Both the position numbers and the translations under genes were made by a program. Below the pieces are notes generated by a model. That model did no database searches, was not told the DNA's origin, and saw only the letters and a list, made by a program, of their open reading frames with translations. 64,000 nt of DNA from Bradyrhizobium sp. WD16 (GTDB lineage Bacteria; Pseudomonadota; Alphaproteobacteria; Rhizobiales; Xanthobacteraceae), in the NCBI RefSeq assembly GCF_024181725.1, contig NZ_CP028908.1, positions 3,089,501 to 3,153,500 of the forward strand, in the 5' to 3' direction. Of the stretch, positions 47,903 to 56,198 are shown piece after piece. Each line of letters starts with the position of its first letter. The first letter of the stretch is position 1.

Positions 47903-47994
47903 CAAAATCAAAAAAAGCTCGTGCGGCTTATGTCTCGCAATTGCTCACTGGGGCTCGCCGGCAAAGGGCATAGGCAATTGCGAGACGCCGCAAG
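47903..47994. repeat. Linker plus decayed palindromic element B
   Basis: The linker CAAAATCAAAAAAAG-like stretch (47903-47917) is followed by CTCGTGCGGCTTATGTCTCG, the left arm of B with the terminal CTAG changed to CTCG. The right arm GGCAATTGCGAGACGCCGCA is kept. Before the IS insertion this unit followed element C, not A. Confidence 0.8.
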
Positions 47995-48212
47995 ACCCCC
48001 TCTGTCTCGTCATCTCCGCGATGAGCGGGCCGAGCTTTTGGCCGCTGGGCCGGATCCGACGGCCCGGTTTCAGACGAGAATATCGACAACCGGGCGTCGG
48101 GATTTTCGCCAGTAAGCTTTATAATGTAGGTTAAAATCCGTTTCGATTTGACGCTGTCCGTCAGTCCAAAATAGGCTCGCTCGATCTCGCGAAGAGCAGG
48201 ATCGGAGATCAG

Positions 48213-48419
48213 GTGAGCGGCCGAAATCCGAGTTGCGGCTCAAGGGCCGGGTTCCTCGACCAGCGGATCCGCACGCTCGCGCGGGAATATTCAGAGTTGG
48301 TGCGCCTTCGTGATCTCGTTAAACAGGCCGAAGCGATCCAGAAGAACCGTCGGCGCTCCACCGGCATGGCCGGCGAGGCAAGGGGCGCAAAGACAAGCGG
48401 CGCCCGGCGCATTCGCTGA
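48213..48419 (+). CDS. Small hypothetical protein (68 aa)
   Basis: A GTG start has GGAGA 8 bp upstream. The protein has a helical middle (FLDQRIRTLAREYSELVRLR, DLVKQAEAIQKNRR) that could form a coiled coil, and a basic tail. No family is recognised. It stands alone between the repeat at 47994 and an AT-rich gap. Confidence 0.45.
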   Translation: MSGRNPSCGSRAGFLDQRIRTLAREYSELVRLRDLVKQAEAIQKNRRRSTGMAGEARGAKTSGARRIR

Positions 48420-48803
48420 GGATCGCGCTCGCGGCGGCCTGCGGGACCGCCCGTCATTTAATTTTTGCGTCGCGGTAGCGCGTCCCAATTAAATCGGAGA
48501 GCGGCGCTTCTGGCGAGCCCGGCGTCGGCATATCGCATTGGGGGAGGGCGGCCATCACATGGTTGTGCGCTAAAATTGAGCGGAGGGACGGACGAGGCTC
48601 GAATATCGGGGCGCCGAGATGAAAAACCCTTCAAGAATCGGTCGTTAGGCCTGCCATGCGATCAAAAAGAATCTCGTTGATCAGCGAAATAAAAATAGTT
48701 CTCAATTGAGTTTGAACCCACGTCGGACCGTGATCGTCTAACATAGGGCGGAACGATATTCGCTTTGCGTCCCTATGTGTTGTGCCAGTATTGGGGGGTA
48801 ACA
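48420..48803. other. Intergenic region with an AT-rich inverted repeat
   Basis: No gene is seen. ATTTAATTTTTGCG (48456-48469) and CGCGTCCCAATTAAAT (48479-48494) form an inverted arrangement that combines the ATTTAATT and GCG parts of the motif found in the exopolysaccharide promoters (see 52342 and 54605). Confidence 0.5.
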
Positions 48804-49061
48804 ATGAAGAAAATGAGCCATGTGGACCAATCGCATGCCGGCTCTCTTCAGCATTCTCTAAGTGCAATCAAAGAAGCACATTTTCAGCTCCTCCTTCTGA
48901 CCTCTTCGTCAACGACGCCAACTGCCCTGGCCTCGCGCATTCAGCTTTACGACGTCTTGCTGGGCGAAATCTCAGGAATTCGCAATCGTCTTGCGAGGTC
49001 TATCAAGTACAGGCGCAGTGCGCCATACGCGTGCGGGGAGCGTGTCGGACTGAACAGCTGA
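48804..49061 (+). CDS. Small hypothetical protein (85 aa)
   Basis: The ATG at 48804 has a strong GGGGGG ribosome-binding stretch 5-6 bp upstream. The protein begins MKKMSHVDQSHAGSLQHSLS and is predicted helical (AIKEAHFQLLLL, LASRIQLYDVLLGEISGIRN), ending with a basic stretch. No signal peptide or known family is recognised. It converges on the H-NS-like gene at 49085 with a 23-bp gap. Confidence 0.5.
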   Translation: MKKMSHVDQSHAGSLQHSLSAIKEAHFQLLLLTSSSTTPTALASRIQLYDVLLGEISGIRNRLARSIKYRRSAPYACGERVGLNS

Positions 49062-49084
49062 GGACGTCGGCCGGCCGGCACCCC

Positions 49085-49474
49085 TCAAGAGTGGTGGCTG
49101 CGCCGCGAATTCTTGTTTTCCGCTGTCGGTCCGCCATCGCCGATCTTGAAGTCCTCAAGCTTGCGGCCGGACTTGAGAGCCGTGACCAGCCATCGCGGCT
49201 GCTTGCCGCGGCCGGACCAGGTCTCCGTCGGCGCAGACGGATTGTAGTATTTCGGCAAAACCTTCGGGTACTTGCGACGCGGTACCCGGTCGGACCGCGG
49301 TTCTTCGGTCGTAATTCCAGCCTCGCCGATCCTCTCAGCACGATTGAGCTGCGCCAGCCGCTTCTCCAGCTCCAGCTTTTCCGCGGTTATCTTTTCCGAC
49401 AGAATCTTCGTCAGCTCCTCGTGCAGAAGCCAGAGCTCGTCGAAGTCCATTGCCTCTAGGTCCAGTTTGCGCAT
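49085..49474 (-). CDS. H-NS-family nucleoid protein (HvrA-like), copy 1
   Basis: The 129-residue protein has an N-terminal oligomerisation helix (FDELWLLHEELTKILSEKIT, AEKLELEKRLAQLNR) and the C-terminal H-NS domain RRKYPKVLPKYYNPSAPTET, WSGRGKQPRWLVTALKSGRK, LEDFKI. The SGRGKQPRW loop is the minor-groove reading motif that prefers AT-rich DNA. Such proteins silence or modulate AT-rich promoters; HvrA in Rhodobacter controls photosynthesis genes, and other relatives control surface polysaccharides. A close paralogue lies at 50271, and AT-rich promoter regions surround both. Confidence 0.92.
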   Translation of the reverse strand: MRKLDLEAMDFDELWLLHEELTKILSEKITAEKLELEKRLAQLNRAERIGEAGITTEEPRSDRVPRRKYPKVLPKYYNPSAPTETWSGRGKQPRWLVTALKSGRKLEDFKIGDGGPTAENKNSRRSHHS

Positions 49475-49784
49475 CGCGCTCTCGTGATTGTTCGACAGAT
49501 TACAATCTGGTCGGCTGCAAACTCATCTGCGAAACGACACGCTCGGTTTGCGGCGGATCAGGTCAAGCTGGCGAAATTCGCCCCAAACCGGGAATATAAT
49601 ATAGACTAATTTATATAAATTAATAGCTTGCCAATTATTTTATTTCTGTCAAGTTTCTCTTGGTGGTGGGATTTAAAATGAACTGGCGTCCGTGCGATTT
49701 AAGGGATGATTTTTAAGATAAATCAATGAGTTGTCGTGAGTTCAAATATTGCCGAAGGCGCTATGAGGCAAGGGAGAATTAAAT
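49475..49784. promoter_or_regulatory. AT-rich intergenic region between the H-NS-like genes
   Basis: In an otherwise GC-rich window, about 49590-49660 is almost pure A/T (AATATAATATAGACTAATTT, ATATAAATTAATAG, TTATTTTATTTC). It lies upstream of both the minus-strand H-NS-like gene and the plus-strand small ORF. It probably carries their promoters and could be an H-NS target, including autoregulation. Confidence 0.5.
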
Positions 49785-50066
49785 ATGGATTTTATCGAGC
49801 CTCCCCTCGCTCGTCTCCAGGAATCCGTCAGCCGGTTCGTCGCTCCGTCCTGCGATTTGTGCGACGTCTGTGCGATCAAAGCCCAGATCGAGCTCAGGCA
49901 GCGCGCCTTGATGGACATCGAGGTCATCCGCTGCCGGCTGCGGCCTTTCATCCGGAGAGAAGGCGTGCGGCTGCACCGCAGGCTGCAGAATCGGTACGGA
50001 CGCCGGCCGCCATCCGGGGCGCATATTCAGTGCCGGTCGCGGTTGCCGGTCATTATGACGCCATGA
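49785..50066 (+). CDS. Small hypothetical protein with a Cys cluster (93 aa)
   Basis: AGGGAGA lies 7-8 bp upstream of the ATG. The protein begins MDFIEPPLARLQESVSRFVA and contains PSCDLCDVCAIKAQIELRQR, a C-x-x-C-x-x-C group that could bind a metal, followed by an Arg-rich helical part. No family is recognised. It sits between two H-NS-like genes. Confidence 0.45.
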   Translation: MDFIEPPLARLQESVSRFVAPSCDLCDVCAIKAQIELRQRALMDIEVIRCRLRPFIRREGVRLHRRLQNRYGRRPPSGAHIQCRSRLPVIMTP

Positions 50067-50270
50067 ATCAATTGGAATTTAATAGACGGCGAATCAGGCG
50101 GTACGTCGCAGAATAATCCCTGGTCGCGCGAGCGATGCGGGCATTTGCCGCGGTTGCCCGAGGTGCGGCGCGGTTGTGCCAAGCCTAGTTGCTCGTGATA
50201 ATGAGTGGCTGTCGGCTTTTTGCTTTGGAACACTCCGGGACGCCGCTTGATTAATATCAGGTGGGGCAAT

Positions 50271-50684
50271 ATGACATCCGACCAGCACAAAGCGGAGCTG
50301 CAAGGCGGCAGTATGTCGGCAAAGAAGGTCGAACTCGAAGCGATGGCGCTGGACGACCTCTGGTCGCTTCACGAAGAGATCAGCGCGATCCTGTCGGCTC
50401 GGATCAAGGCTGAAAAGCGCGAACTCGAAAAGCGCTTGGCGGTTCTTAATCGCGGCATGGATGTCATTGAGGAATCGAGCGATTCACGGCCGATTCAGAA
50501 CGGAAAGCCGCGCCGCAAATATCCGAGGGTGATGCCCAAATACCGTAATCCGCAGACCTCGGAGACGTGGTCGGGGCGCGGCAAGCGACCGCGCTGGCTG
50601 GTGGCGGCAATGAAGTCCGGCCGCAAGATGGAAGAGTTCCGAATCAGCGAAGGCGGCGGCGCGAAGGGTCGACAGCGGGCCTGA
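50271..50684 (+). CDS. H-NS-family nucleoid protein (HvrA-like), copy 2
   Basis: The protein (137 residues from the ATG at 50271, after AGGTGGGG) matches copy 1: VELEAMALDDLWSLHEEISA, ILSARIKAEKRELEKRLAVL in the oligomerisation part, and PRRKYPRVMPKYRNPQTSET, WSGRGKRPRWLVAAMKSGRK, MEEFRISEG in the DNA-binding part. An ATG at 50313 (MSAKKVEL) is an alternative start that corresponds to the start of copy 1. The two paralogues can probably form mixed oligomers. It is followed, convergently, by the first exopolysaccharide gene. Confidence 0.92.
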   Translation: MTSDQHKAELQGGSMSAKKVELEAMALDDLWSLHEEISAILSARIKAEKRELEKRLAVLNRGMDVIEESSDSRPIQNGKPRRKYPRVMPKYRNPQTSETWSGRGKRPRWLVAAMKSGRKMEEFRISEGGGAKGRQRA

Positions 50685-50790
50685 TCGTTTCCTTTCCGGC
50701 CTGTCTAACTCGACTTGCCATCAATCGTCTGAAGATGCCTGAGACGGCCTGCCCTTCGGTCGGCGCCACGGCTTATGGCTGCGGGCCGAT

Positions 50791-52272
50791 TTAATAGGCA
50801 TTGCGTCCGCGCAACACCTCGAGGGGGGTCTGAAGCAGGATCGCAAGATCGAGCCGCAGGCTCCAATTGTCGATGTACCAGAGGTCATACTCGACCCGGC
50901 GTTCGATCAGGGCGGTGGTCGGGGTCGGACCGCGACACCCATGCACCTGCGCCCAACCGGTGAGGCCGGGCTTGACGCGTCGCCGGAACGCGTAGTTCCG
51001 AACCACCTTGTCGAACTGGTTGTCGTGTGCCAACGCGTGGGGCCTTGGGCCGACCAGGGACATGCTGCCATCGAGCACGTTGAGCAGCTGCGGCAGCTCG
51101 TCGATGCTCGTTCTGCGCAGCCATTTGCCGATCCGTGTCACCCGGTTGTCGACCGGCCCGACCTGGACGATCGATGGCCCGTCCTCCAGCACGGACATTG
51201 TTCGAAACTTGCAAATCGCAAACCTCCGGCCGTTGAAGCCGCAGCGTTGCTGCCTGAACAGCACAGGTCCGGCGGAGTCCAGTTTGATGGCGATGGCAAC
51301 GGCCGCAAGCAGCGGCGACAGGATGGTCAAGGCGAGCCCTGCACCGACGAGATCGATCAGCCGCTTCGTGGCGTGTTCAACTCCCGTGAGAGGGCCGCGC
51401 TGGAGTTCGACGCAGACGGCGCTTCCGAGGTCCCGCGTCGGCCGCCGAAACATCTCGGAGGCCGCGCCACCCGGCACAAAGACGATGGGAAAGGGCACAA
51501 CCCTCAATTCGGCGACGAAAGCACGCAGTTCCGACCAGCGGTTGGGGTCCGCCTCGACAATCACCTCGTCGATGTCGGAACCACGGATGCGTTCGATCAC
51601 GCGCGCGCTGAGCCGTTTTCGATAGCCGGAATTGGAGCCCGGCGGCGGCAAGCTGAATTTTTCGGATACGCAGAATCCGAGATTCGTGAGAGTCTGGGCC
51701 AGGCCGGAATCGAGCGGCTGCGGTTGGTCGGTGATCAACACGACGTTCCGCCCGGTAAATCTCCTGCCGCTGAGGCCCTTCTTGAGCAGATCGCGCATGA
51801 CGCCACGCTGGACGATCAGGGCGGCTAGTCCGATCAGCGCAAAGAGCAGAGCCGCGCCGCGCGAGAGTTCGTGGCCGATGTCGACGGCACCGACGGTTCC
51901 GGCGAGCAGAAGGAACACGCAGCTCCAGACGAGGCAGACGGTCCGGATCTGGCTGCGCAAGACCAGAAGTTCGGTCGGTCGGTACATGTCCTGTATCTTC
52001 AGCAGAGAAACAAACAGCGCCGATACGATCGTTGCGGAGCCGAGGGCCTTGCCGGGGTCGGCGGTCATCCCGCCGCCGCCATGGAACTGGTAGATCGCGG
52101 CCGACACGACGCTGGCAACGAGGATGGTCGCGCAGTCGGCGAGCAGCACGAGCGGCGCGATGGACTCGTAGCGGATCGGCCATTTCCGTTCCGTCGCCAG
52201 CGTTGCGCCAAGGCTGCGAGGCGGCACCTCGTCCGAGATATTCGCCGCGATATGCCGATTGACAAAATTCAT
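50791..52272 (-). CDS. Exopolysaccharide-priming polyprenyl phosphoglycosyltransferase
   Basis: The 493-residue membrane protein has an N-terminal region with about four hydrophobic segments (APLVLLADCATILVASVVSA, VVSALFVSLLKIQDMY) and a CoA-binding-like middle domain. The catalytic bacterial sugar transferase domain covers TKRLIDLVGAGLALTILSPL, LAAVAIAIKLDSAGPVLFRQ, QRCGFNGRRFAICKFRTMSV, RTSIDELPQLLNVLDGSMSL, VGPRPHALAHD, RRRVKPGLTGWAQVHGCRG. It transfers a sugar phosphate to undecaprenyl phosphate as the first step of repeat-unit assembly (WcaJ/ExoY type). Confidence 0.92.
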   Translation of the reverse strand: MNFVNRHIAANISDEVPPRSLGATLATERKWPIRYESIAPLVLLADCATILVASVVSAAIYQFHGGGGMTADPGKALGSATIVSALFVSLLKIQDMYRPTELLVLRSQIRTVCLVWSCVFLLLAGTVGAVDIGHELSRGAALLFALIGLAALIVQRGVMRDLLKKGLSGRRFTGRNVVLITDQPQPLDSGLAQTLTNLGFCVSEKFSLPPPGSNSGYRKRLSARVIERIRGSDIDEVIVEADPNRWSELRAFVAELRVVPFPIVFVPGGAASEMFRRPTRDLGSAVCVELQRGPLTGVEHATKRLIDLVGAGLALTILSPLLAAVAIAIKLDSAGPVLFRQQRCGFNGRRFAICKFRTMSVLEDGPSIVQVGPVDNRVTRIGKWLRRTSIDELPQLLNVLDGSMSLVGPRPHALAHDNQFDKVVRNYAFRRRVKPGLTGWAQVHGCRGPTPTTALIERRVEYDLWYIDNWSLRLDLAILLQTPLEVLRGRNAY

Positions 52273-52341
52273 GACGAACGAAGTGCCACCGTCGGGATAA
52301 TATTTAATTTATTGTAAATGTATTAAATAAAGCAAGCCCAA

Positions 52342-52357
52342 ATCGCGCCAAATTAAA
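52342..52357 (-). promoter_or_regulatory. Shared 16-bp AT/GC motif upstream of the phosphoglycosyltransferase gene
   Basis: Read on the minus strand the sequence is TTTAATTTGGCGCGAT, identical to 54605-54620 on the plus strand. It lies 70-85 bp before the gene start within an AT-rich island (52300-52380). Confidence 0.55.
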
Positions 52358-52410
52358 CATATAACATATATTTAATCATCGGCGTTCCGTTACCCCCCCG
52401 CCTTCCAGGC

Positions 52411-52430
52411 GCGGTGGATCTGACGCTCGT
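52411..52430. repeat. Half of palindromic element C
   Basis: GCGGTGGATCTGACGCTCGT is identical to the left arm of element C at 46978, but no right arm follows. It is a truncated copy about 50 bp beyond the 3' end of the Wzy-like gene. Confidence 0.7.
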
Positions 52431-52478
52431 CGCGTGCTGTCGCGCCCGAAAGGCCGGGCGCGGGAAGCCGGCGCAGGG

Positions 52479-54530
52479 TCATGGATACTGGGTCCGGATG
52501 GTTTTCAGATAACTTGGATCGACCTCGGAGATCAGGCGTTCCGCGATCAGCTTTCGGCCGGGAGCGGCCGATTGATAAGCGGCGACAAGGGCGGGCCTGA
52601 GGGCTGGCAGCCGGGTGAGGACGAGGCTGACGTCCCGCCTGATCATGTCCTGGAGCTCGGGATCTCCGGCTGCAGTCTCTGCGCCGAGAGCGACCCGCAG
52701 CCGCGCCGGAAGCAGGCTCAACTCGTTCGGCGCGGTGTAGTAGGACATCTTGAGGAGGGCGCTGGTGTCGTAGCCGACCGGTTTGTACCGGTCGGCCAGC
52801 AGGGCGAGCATGAGCCAGGCATCGCCACGATGGGGCGCGTAGCGCACGGCGCGGTTCAGCGCCTTCAGTGGCGCCGCCGGCACGGCGGCGCGAGGTCCGC
52901 CGGCCGGCGGTTCGTCCGGGGGCGCGCCGAGCTGAGCCGTGGGCCGGGTCTTGAACTCAATCATGGCGCTTTCGGCCCACAAGTCTCCGCGTACGATCGC
53001 AAGGGAAGCCGCCGTGTTGATCCCGTCCCGCAAGGAGCTGAGCGAGGCGGGGGTCTGGGCGGCTGCAAGCTGAAGCCCCCTGGACGAATATCTCTCGGCG
53101 GAGAGGATCCAGGCCGCCTGGGCCGTCAGAGCGACGCCGAAGACGGCGAGGGCGACCCGCGGCCACGTCTCGTCGAGCGCATTCAGCGGCCGCCGCCCCT
53201 TGCCGGGATCGATCGGAGCCTCGCGCAATTCGAAATTCTGCACATGCCGAGCGCTCCCGCGGCTTTGGGCGAATGCGAGACCACACAAGACGGCAGTGAA
53301 CAGCGACGCCCCCAGGCTCAAGATGCCGCCGTTCAGGAATGCCGTCACCGGGAGCGCCAGCAGCGCTCCAGCGCCGGCGCCGGCGTAGATGTAGTCATGG
53401 CCGCGGGACAGGGAGCGGTTGAACAGCACCAGGGCGCCCGACAGCGCTGCGAGGATCAAGCCACACAGGAAAGCCCTGCCCATCTCGATGGTGATCGTGG
53501 CGGCTGCCGTCGGGATCTCGGCGGTCGCGAGTGCACTGATGTCCCGGTAGAGGGGCAGCAGCGCCTCGAACGTCCCCGCGCCAGACCCGGCCAGCGGAAT
53601 GTCGGACAGCATCCGCTCGGTCGCGGTCAGGCTTGGCATCGACCACGCGATGGCCAGATCCATGTCTTTCTTGATCGGAATGGCGGCGAAAGCGGCGAAT
53701 AATCCGATGACTGCGGCTGCGGCGAGGCCGGTCCTGCCCCATGGGCCAGGCAACCACTGGCGGATGGCGAAGATGGCGCACAGCGTTCCCGCGCCGAGCA
53801 GCGCTGCGATGGCCGTGCCGGTATCGGCATGGATCAGCAGCTCGGAGGTACAGGCAAGAAGGGCGACGATCGATGCCACGACGGACAATGTAATCGCTCT
53901 GTTCGACTTCCGGTGCCGGCCGGAGCGCTGCCGTCGACCATCGGCGTGAAGGAGGCTGGTGCAGGACAGAAGGATTCCGAGGACCGCGAAGATTGTCGCC
54001 TCCGCCCCGTCTCCGCCGGACGCGTCGGCACGAACCTGGTCGAATCCCAGATCCTGCGCGATCTGCCGGGCGGCAACCAGGGCCGAGATCGCCAGAAGGA
54101 TGTAAAGGATGCTTTCGGCGCGCTGCCTGTCCAGGGCGATCGCCGCGGTGACGAGGGCGGCGGCGATGACCGCGCAATACTGAGCCAGCGAAAGCAGCGT
54201 TGCCCCGATGTCGATCGTGATGGCGCCGACGATCGGTTGGTTCAAGGCGGTCGAGGCGCTGGCCCAGATCGGATTGGCGAGCGCGGTCGCCGGCATCGGC
54301 AGCACCTGCGCCAGCATCCACAGCGCCGGCGCGACGAGGACGATGATCAGGACAGGCCGTAGCAGCCGCGTGAACCGGGTGAGGCTGGTGCCCGGCAGAG
54401 TCAGCGCAACGGCGACCAGTGCCAAGGCGAGGACGGCCGAAGCGACGCCAACCGCGCGGTTGGCGTCAATGATCCCGAACGCCGGAATGAGGGCGACCAC
54501 AAAGGCCAGCGCAATGAACGGGATAATCAT
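52479..54530 (-). CDS. Polysaccharide polymerase/ligase-like membrane protein (Wzy/O-antigen ligase type)
   Basis: The 683-residue protein has about ten or more hydrophobic segments in its first 440 residues (IIPFIALAFVVALIPAFGII, AVGVASAVLALALVAVALTL). The stretch DIPLAGSGAGTFEALLPLYR, with a G-G---F----P pattern in a large periplasmic loop, is typical of O-antigen ligase/Wzy proteins. The C-terminal 230 residues are soluble and helical (RAVRYAPHRGDAWLMLALLA), TPR-like, as in several ligase-TPR fusions. It is encoded between the priming transferase and the export genes, which fits repeat-unit polymerisation. Assignment rests on topology and context more than sequence. Confidence 0.72.
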   Translation of the reverse strand: MIIPFIALAFVVALIPAFGIIDANRAVGVASAVLALALVAVALTLPGTSLTRFTRLLRPVLIIVLVAPALWMLAQVLPMPATALANPIWASASTALNQPIVGAITIDIGATLLSLAQYCAVIAAALVTAAIALDRQRAESILYILLAISALVAARQIAQDLGFDQVRADASGGDGAEATIFAVLGILLSCTSLLHADGRRQRSGRHRKSNRAITLSVVASIVALLACTSELLIHADTGTAIAALLGAGTLCAIFAIRQWLPGPWGRTGLAAAAVIGLFAAFAAIPIKKDMDLAIAWSMPSLTATERMLSDIPLAGSGAGTFEALLPLYRDISALATAEIPTAAATITIEMGRAFLCGLILAALSGALVLFNRSLSRGHDYIYAGAGAGALLALPVTAFLNGGILSLGASLFTAVLCGLAFAQSRGSARHVQNFELREAPIDPGKGRRPLNALDETWPRVALAVFGVALTAQAAWILSAERYSSRGLQLAAAQTPASLSSLRDGINTAASLAIVRGDLWAESAMIEFKTRPTAQLGAPPDEPPAGGPRAAVPAAPLKALNRAVRYAPHRGDAWLMLALLADRYKPVGYDTSALLKMSYYTAPNELSLLPARLRVALGAETAAGDPELQDMIRRDVSLVLTRLPALRPALVAAYQSAAPGRKLIAERLISEVDPSYLKTIRTQYP

Positions 54531-54604
54531 CGGGTGTCATCCCCGGCAGGGGCCGATATCGGGGCGGGCCGGGTCTGCCATCGGCTCGCACAATCCCGGC
54601 GCTA

Positions 54605-54620
54605 TTTAATTTGGCGCGAT
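54605..54620 (+). promoter_or_regulatory. Shared 16-bp AT/GC motif upstream of the Wzy-like gene
   Basis: TTTAATTTGGCGCGAT, identical to the minus-strand motif at 52342-52357, lies 75-90 bp before the Wzy-like start inside an AT-rich island (54600-54660) with further ATTTAATT-like repeats. Confidence 0.55.
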
Positions 54621-54782
54621 ATTAATATTAAATTTTGGCAAATCAATTAAATATTGCCGTCGCTGCACCCTGCAGCAAGGCCGGCGACCGATCGGTGTCG
54701 GACGAGCCCGCGGCGCCGGTCAGGTTGTCGCGAGGCGGGACCGGGCGTGAGCCCGGAGTTCGGCTGCCGCGTCCAGGGGGCG

Positions 54783-55985
54783 CTACTTGGCAACGCCGGT
54801 GATCGGGGTCGGCGTTGTGATGATGGTGGTCGGCGACCCCTGGATCGCGGCCTTCAGGGCATAGCCATTCGTCGCATAGATGATCGGGTCGTTGGCCGTG
54901 GCCATGATGGTCCGCAGGAAGTTCAGGAATTTGGTCGTTTCAACCGAGACCGCGTTGGACGTGTAGATGACATCCTTGTTTCGCATCTCGAAGGTCTGCG
55001 CCAGGAAATAGCCCGAGGGATCGCGCAGATTGACCATGTAGATCACGGGGATGACGGGCCCCTGGTACTGGTCGACATCGACGCCGATCTGGCGAGCGAC
55101 GTCCCGGGTCTCGCCACGATACAAGAAGACCGAGCCCGGATCGGCCTGCGCATCGTTGAGGCCGCCCTGCTTCGCGACTCCTTCGGCGAGGGAGATACGC
55201 CAGGCGTCGAATTTGAACTGGCCCTGGTTGCCGGCGGCGCCGAAGGCGACGAATGTCTGTGGCTGGGTATAGAGGTAGATGACGTCGTTGGGCAGGACGT
55301 AGATATTGTTGGCCGGCTCGTACATCAGCGCGCCGAACGGCACGCTTGCCCGGTGTCCCATCCGCTCGAGCGACACCCACATGTCGTAGCCCTGCGTCAC
55401 CGGTCCGCCGGCTCGCGCGACTGCGTCGAGCACACGTTCGCCGGACGGGCTGGCAGGGAACCGTCCCGCGGCGCGGACGTCTCCCAGGACGCTGATCAGC
55501 GACGTATTCTGGGTTGCGAGTGCCACCACCACCTGAGGCTCGAGCGCCCGTGCCTTGAGGCGGTCGACGATGTCGCGCTGGATCTCGGAAGGCGTTCGGC
55601 CCCTGGCTCGAACTGAGCCGGCATAGGGAACGGTGATGTTGCCCTGCTCATCGACCGCCTGGTTCGGAATCGTCACGAAATTGCCGGCGCGCACCCCGGC
55701 GTCGGACGTGAACAGGCCGCCGGCGGAAGCTTCGAAGATGGTCACGCTGACGATGTCGCCGACGCCGAAGCGGAAGGCCTTCGGCGGGCTCCGGTCGGCA
55801 AATGCCGACGACAGTCGGGGCGTGTACCGGCCGAGGATCCGCACGACCTCGGGGGTCAGCTTGACCAGGGCATAGGGCAGTGCCGCCGGCTCGGCGCCTT
55901 CAGATGCCGTGCGGACGTCCATTCCCAGGGGGCCGTTGGTCGGCATGATCCCGCAGCCGGCACCGGACAGTGCCAGGATTCCCAC
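54783..55985 (-). CDS. Polysaccharide export outer-membrane lipoprotein (Wza family)
   Basis: The protein (about 400 residues) has a lipobox (LALSGAGC) and the polysaccharide export domain FRFGVGDIVSVTIFEASAGG, NQAVDEQGNITVPYAGSVRA, RGRTPSEIQRDIVDRLKARA, followed by SLBB repeats (VLGDVRAAGRFPASPSGERV, FVAFGAAGNQGQFKFDAWRI). Wza-type octamers form the outer-membrane exit channel. The listed GTG start leaves a very short signal sequence; the frame is open a little further upstream (VLISASQSWARIAV), so the true start may be a rare codon there. It works with the Wzc-like protein encoded just upstream. Confidence 0.9.
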   Translation of the reverse strand: MGILALSGAGCGIMPTNGPLGMDVRTASEGAEPAALPYALVKLTPEVVRILGRYTPRLSSAFADRSPPKAFRFGVGDIVSVTIFEASAGGLFTSDAGVRAGNFVTIPNQAVDEQGNITVPYAGSVRARGRTPSEIQRDIVDRLKARALEPQVVVALATQNTSLISVLGDVRAAGRFPASPSGERVLDAVARAGGPVTQGYDMWVSLERMGHRASVPFGALMYEPANNIYVLPNDVIYLYTQPQTFVAFGAAGNQGQFKFDAWRISLAEGVAKQGGLNDAQADPGSVFLYRGETRDVARQIGVDVDQYQGPVIPVIYMVNLRDPSGYFLAQTFEMRNKDVIYTSNAVSVETTKFLNFLRTIMATANDPIIYATNGYALKAAIQGSPTTIITTPTPITGVAK

Positions 55986-56198
55986 CGCAATCCTCGCCCA
56001 GCTTTGAGATGCGGAAATCAGAACTGCCCCCGATCATCTTCTATATTCGCGATAAAATGACATTTCAGCTTGATTCAGACCAGCTGATCGTGCGTCGAAC
56101 CCAAACACGGTCGCCGTGTGTTGCCGATCGGCAACAATCTCTGGTGCGCCTGCGGGCCCGACGAAGGCACGCTCCAGATTAAATCGATCAAATCCACC

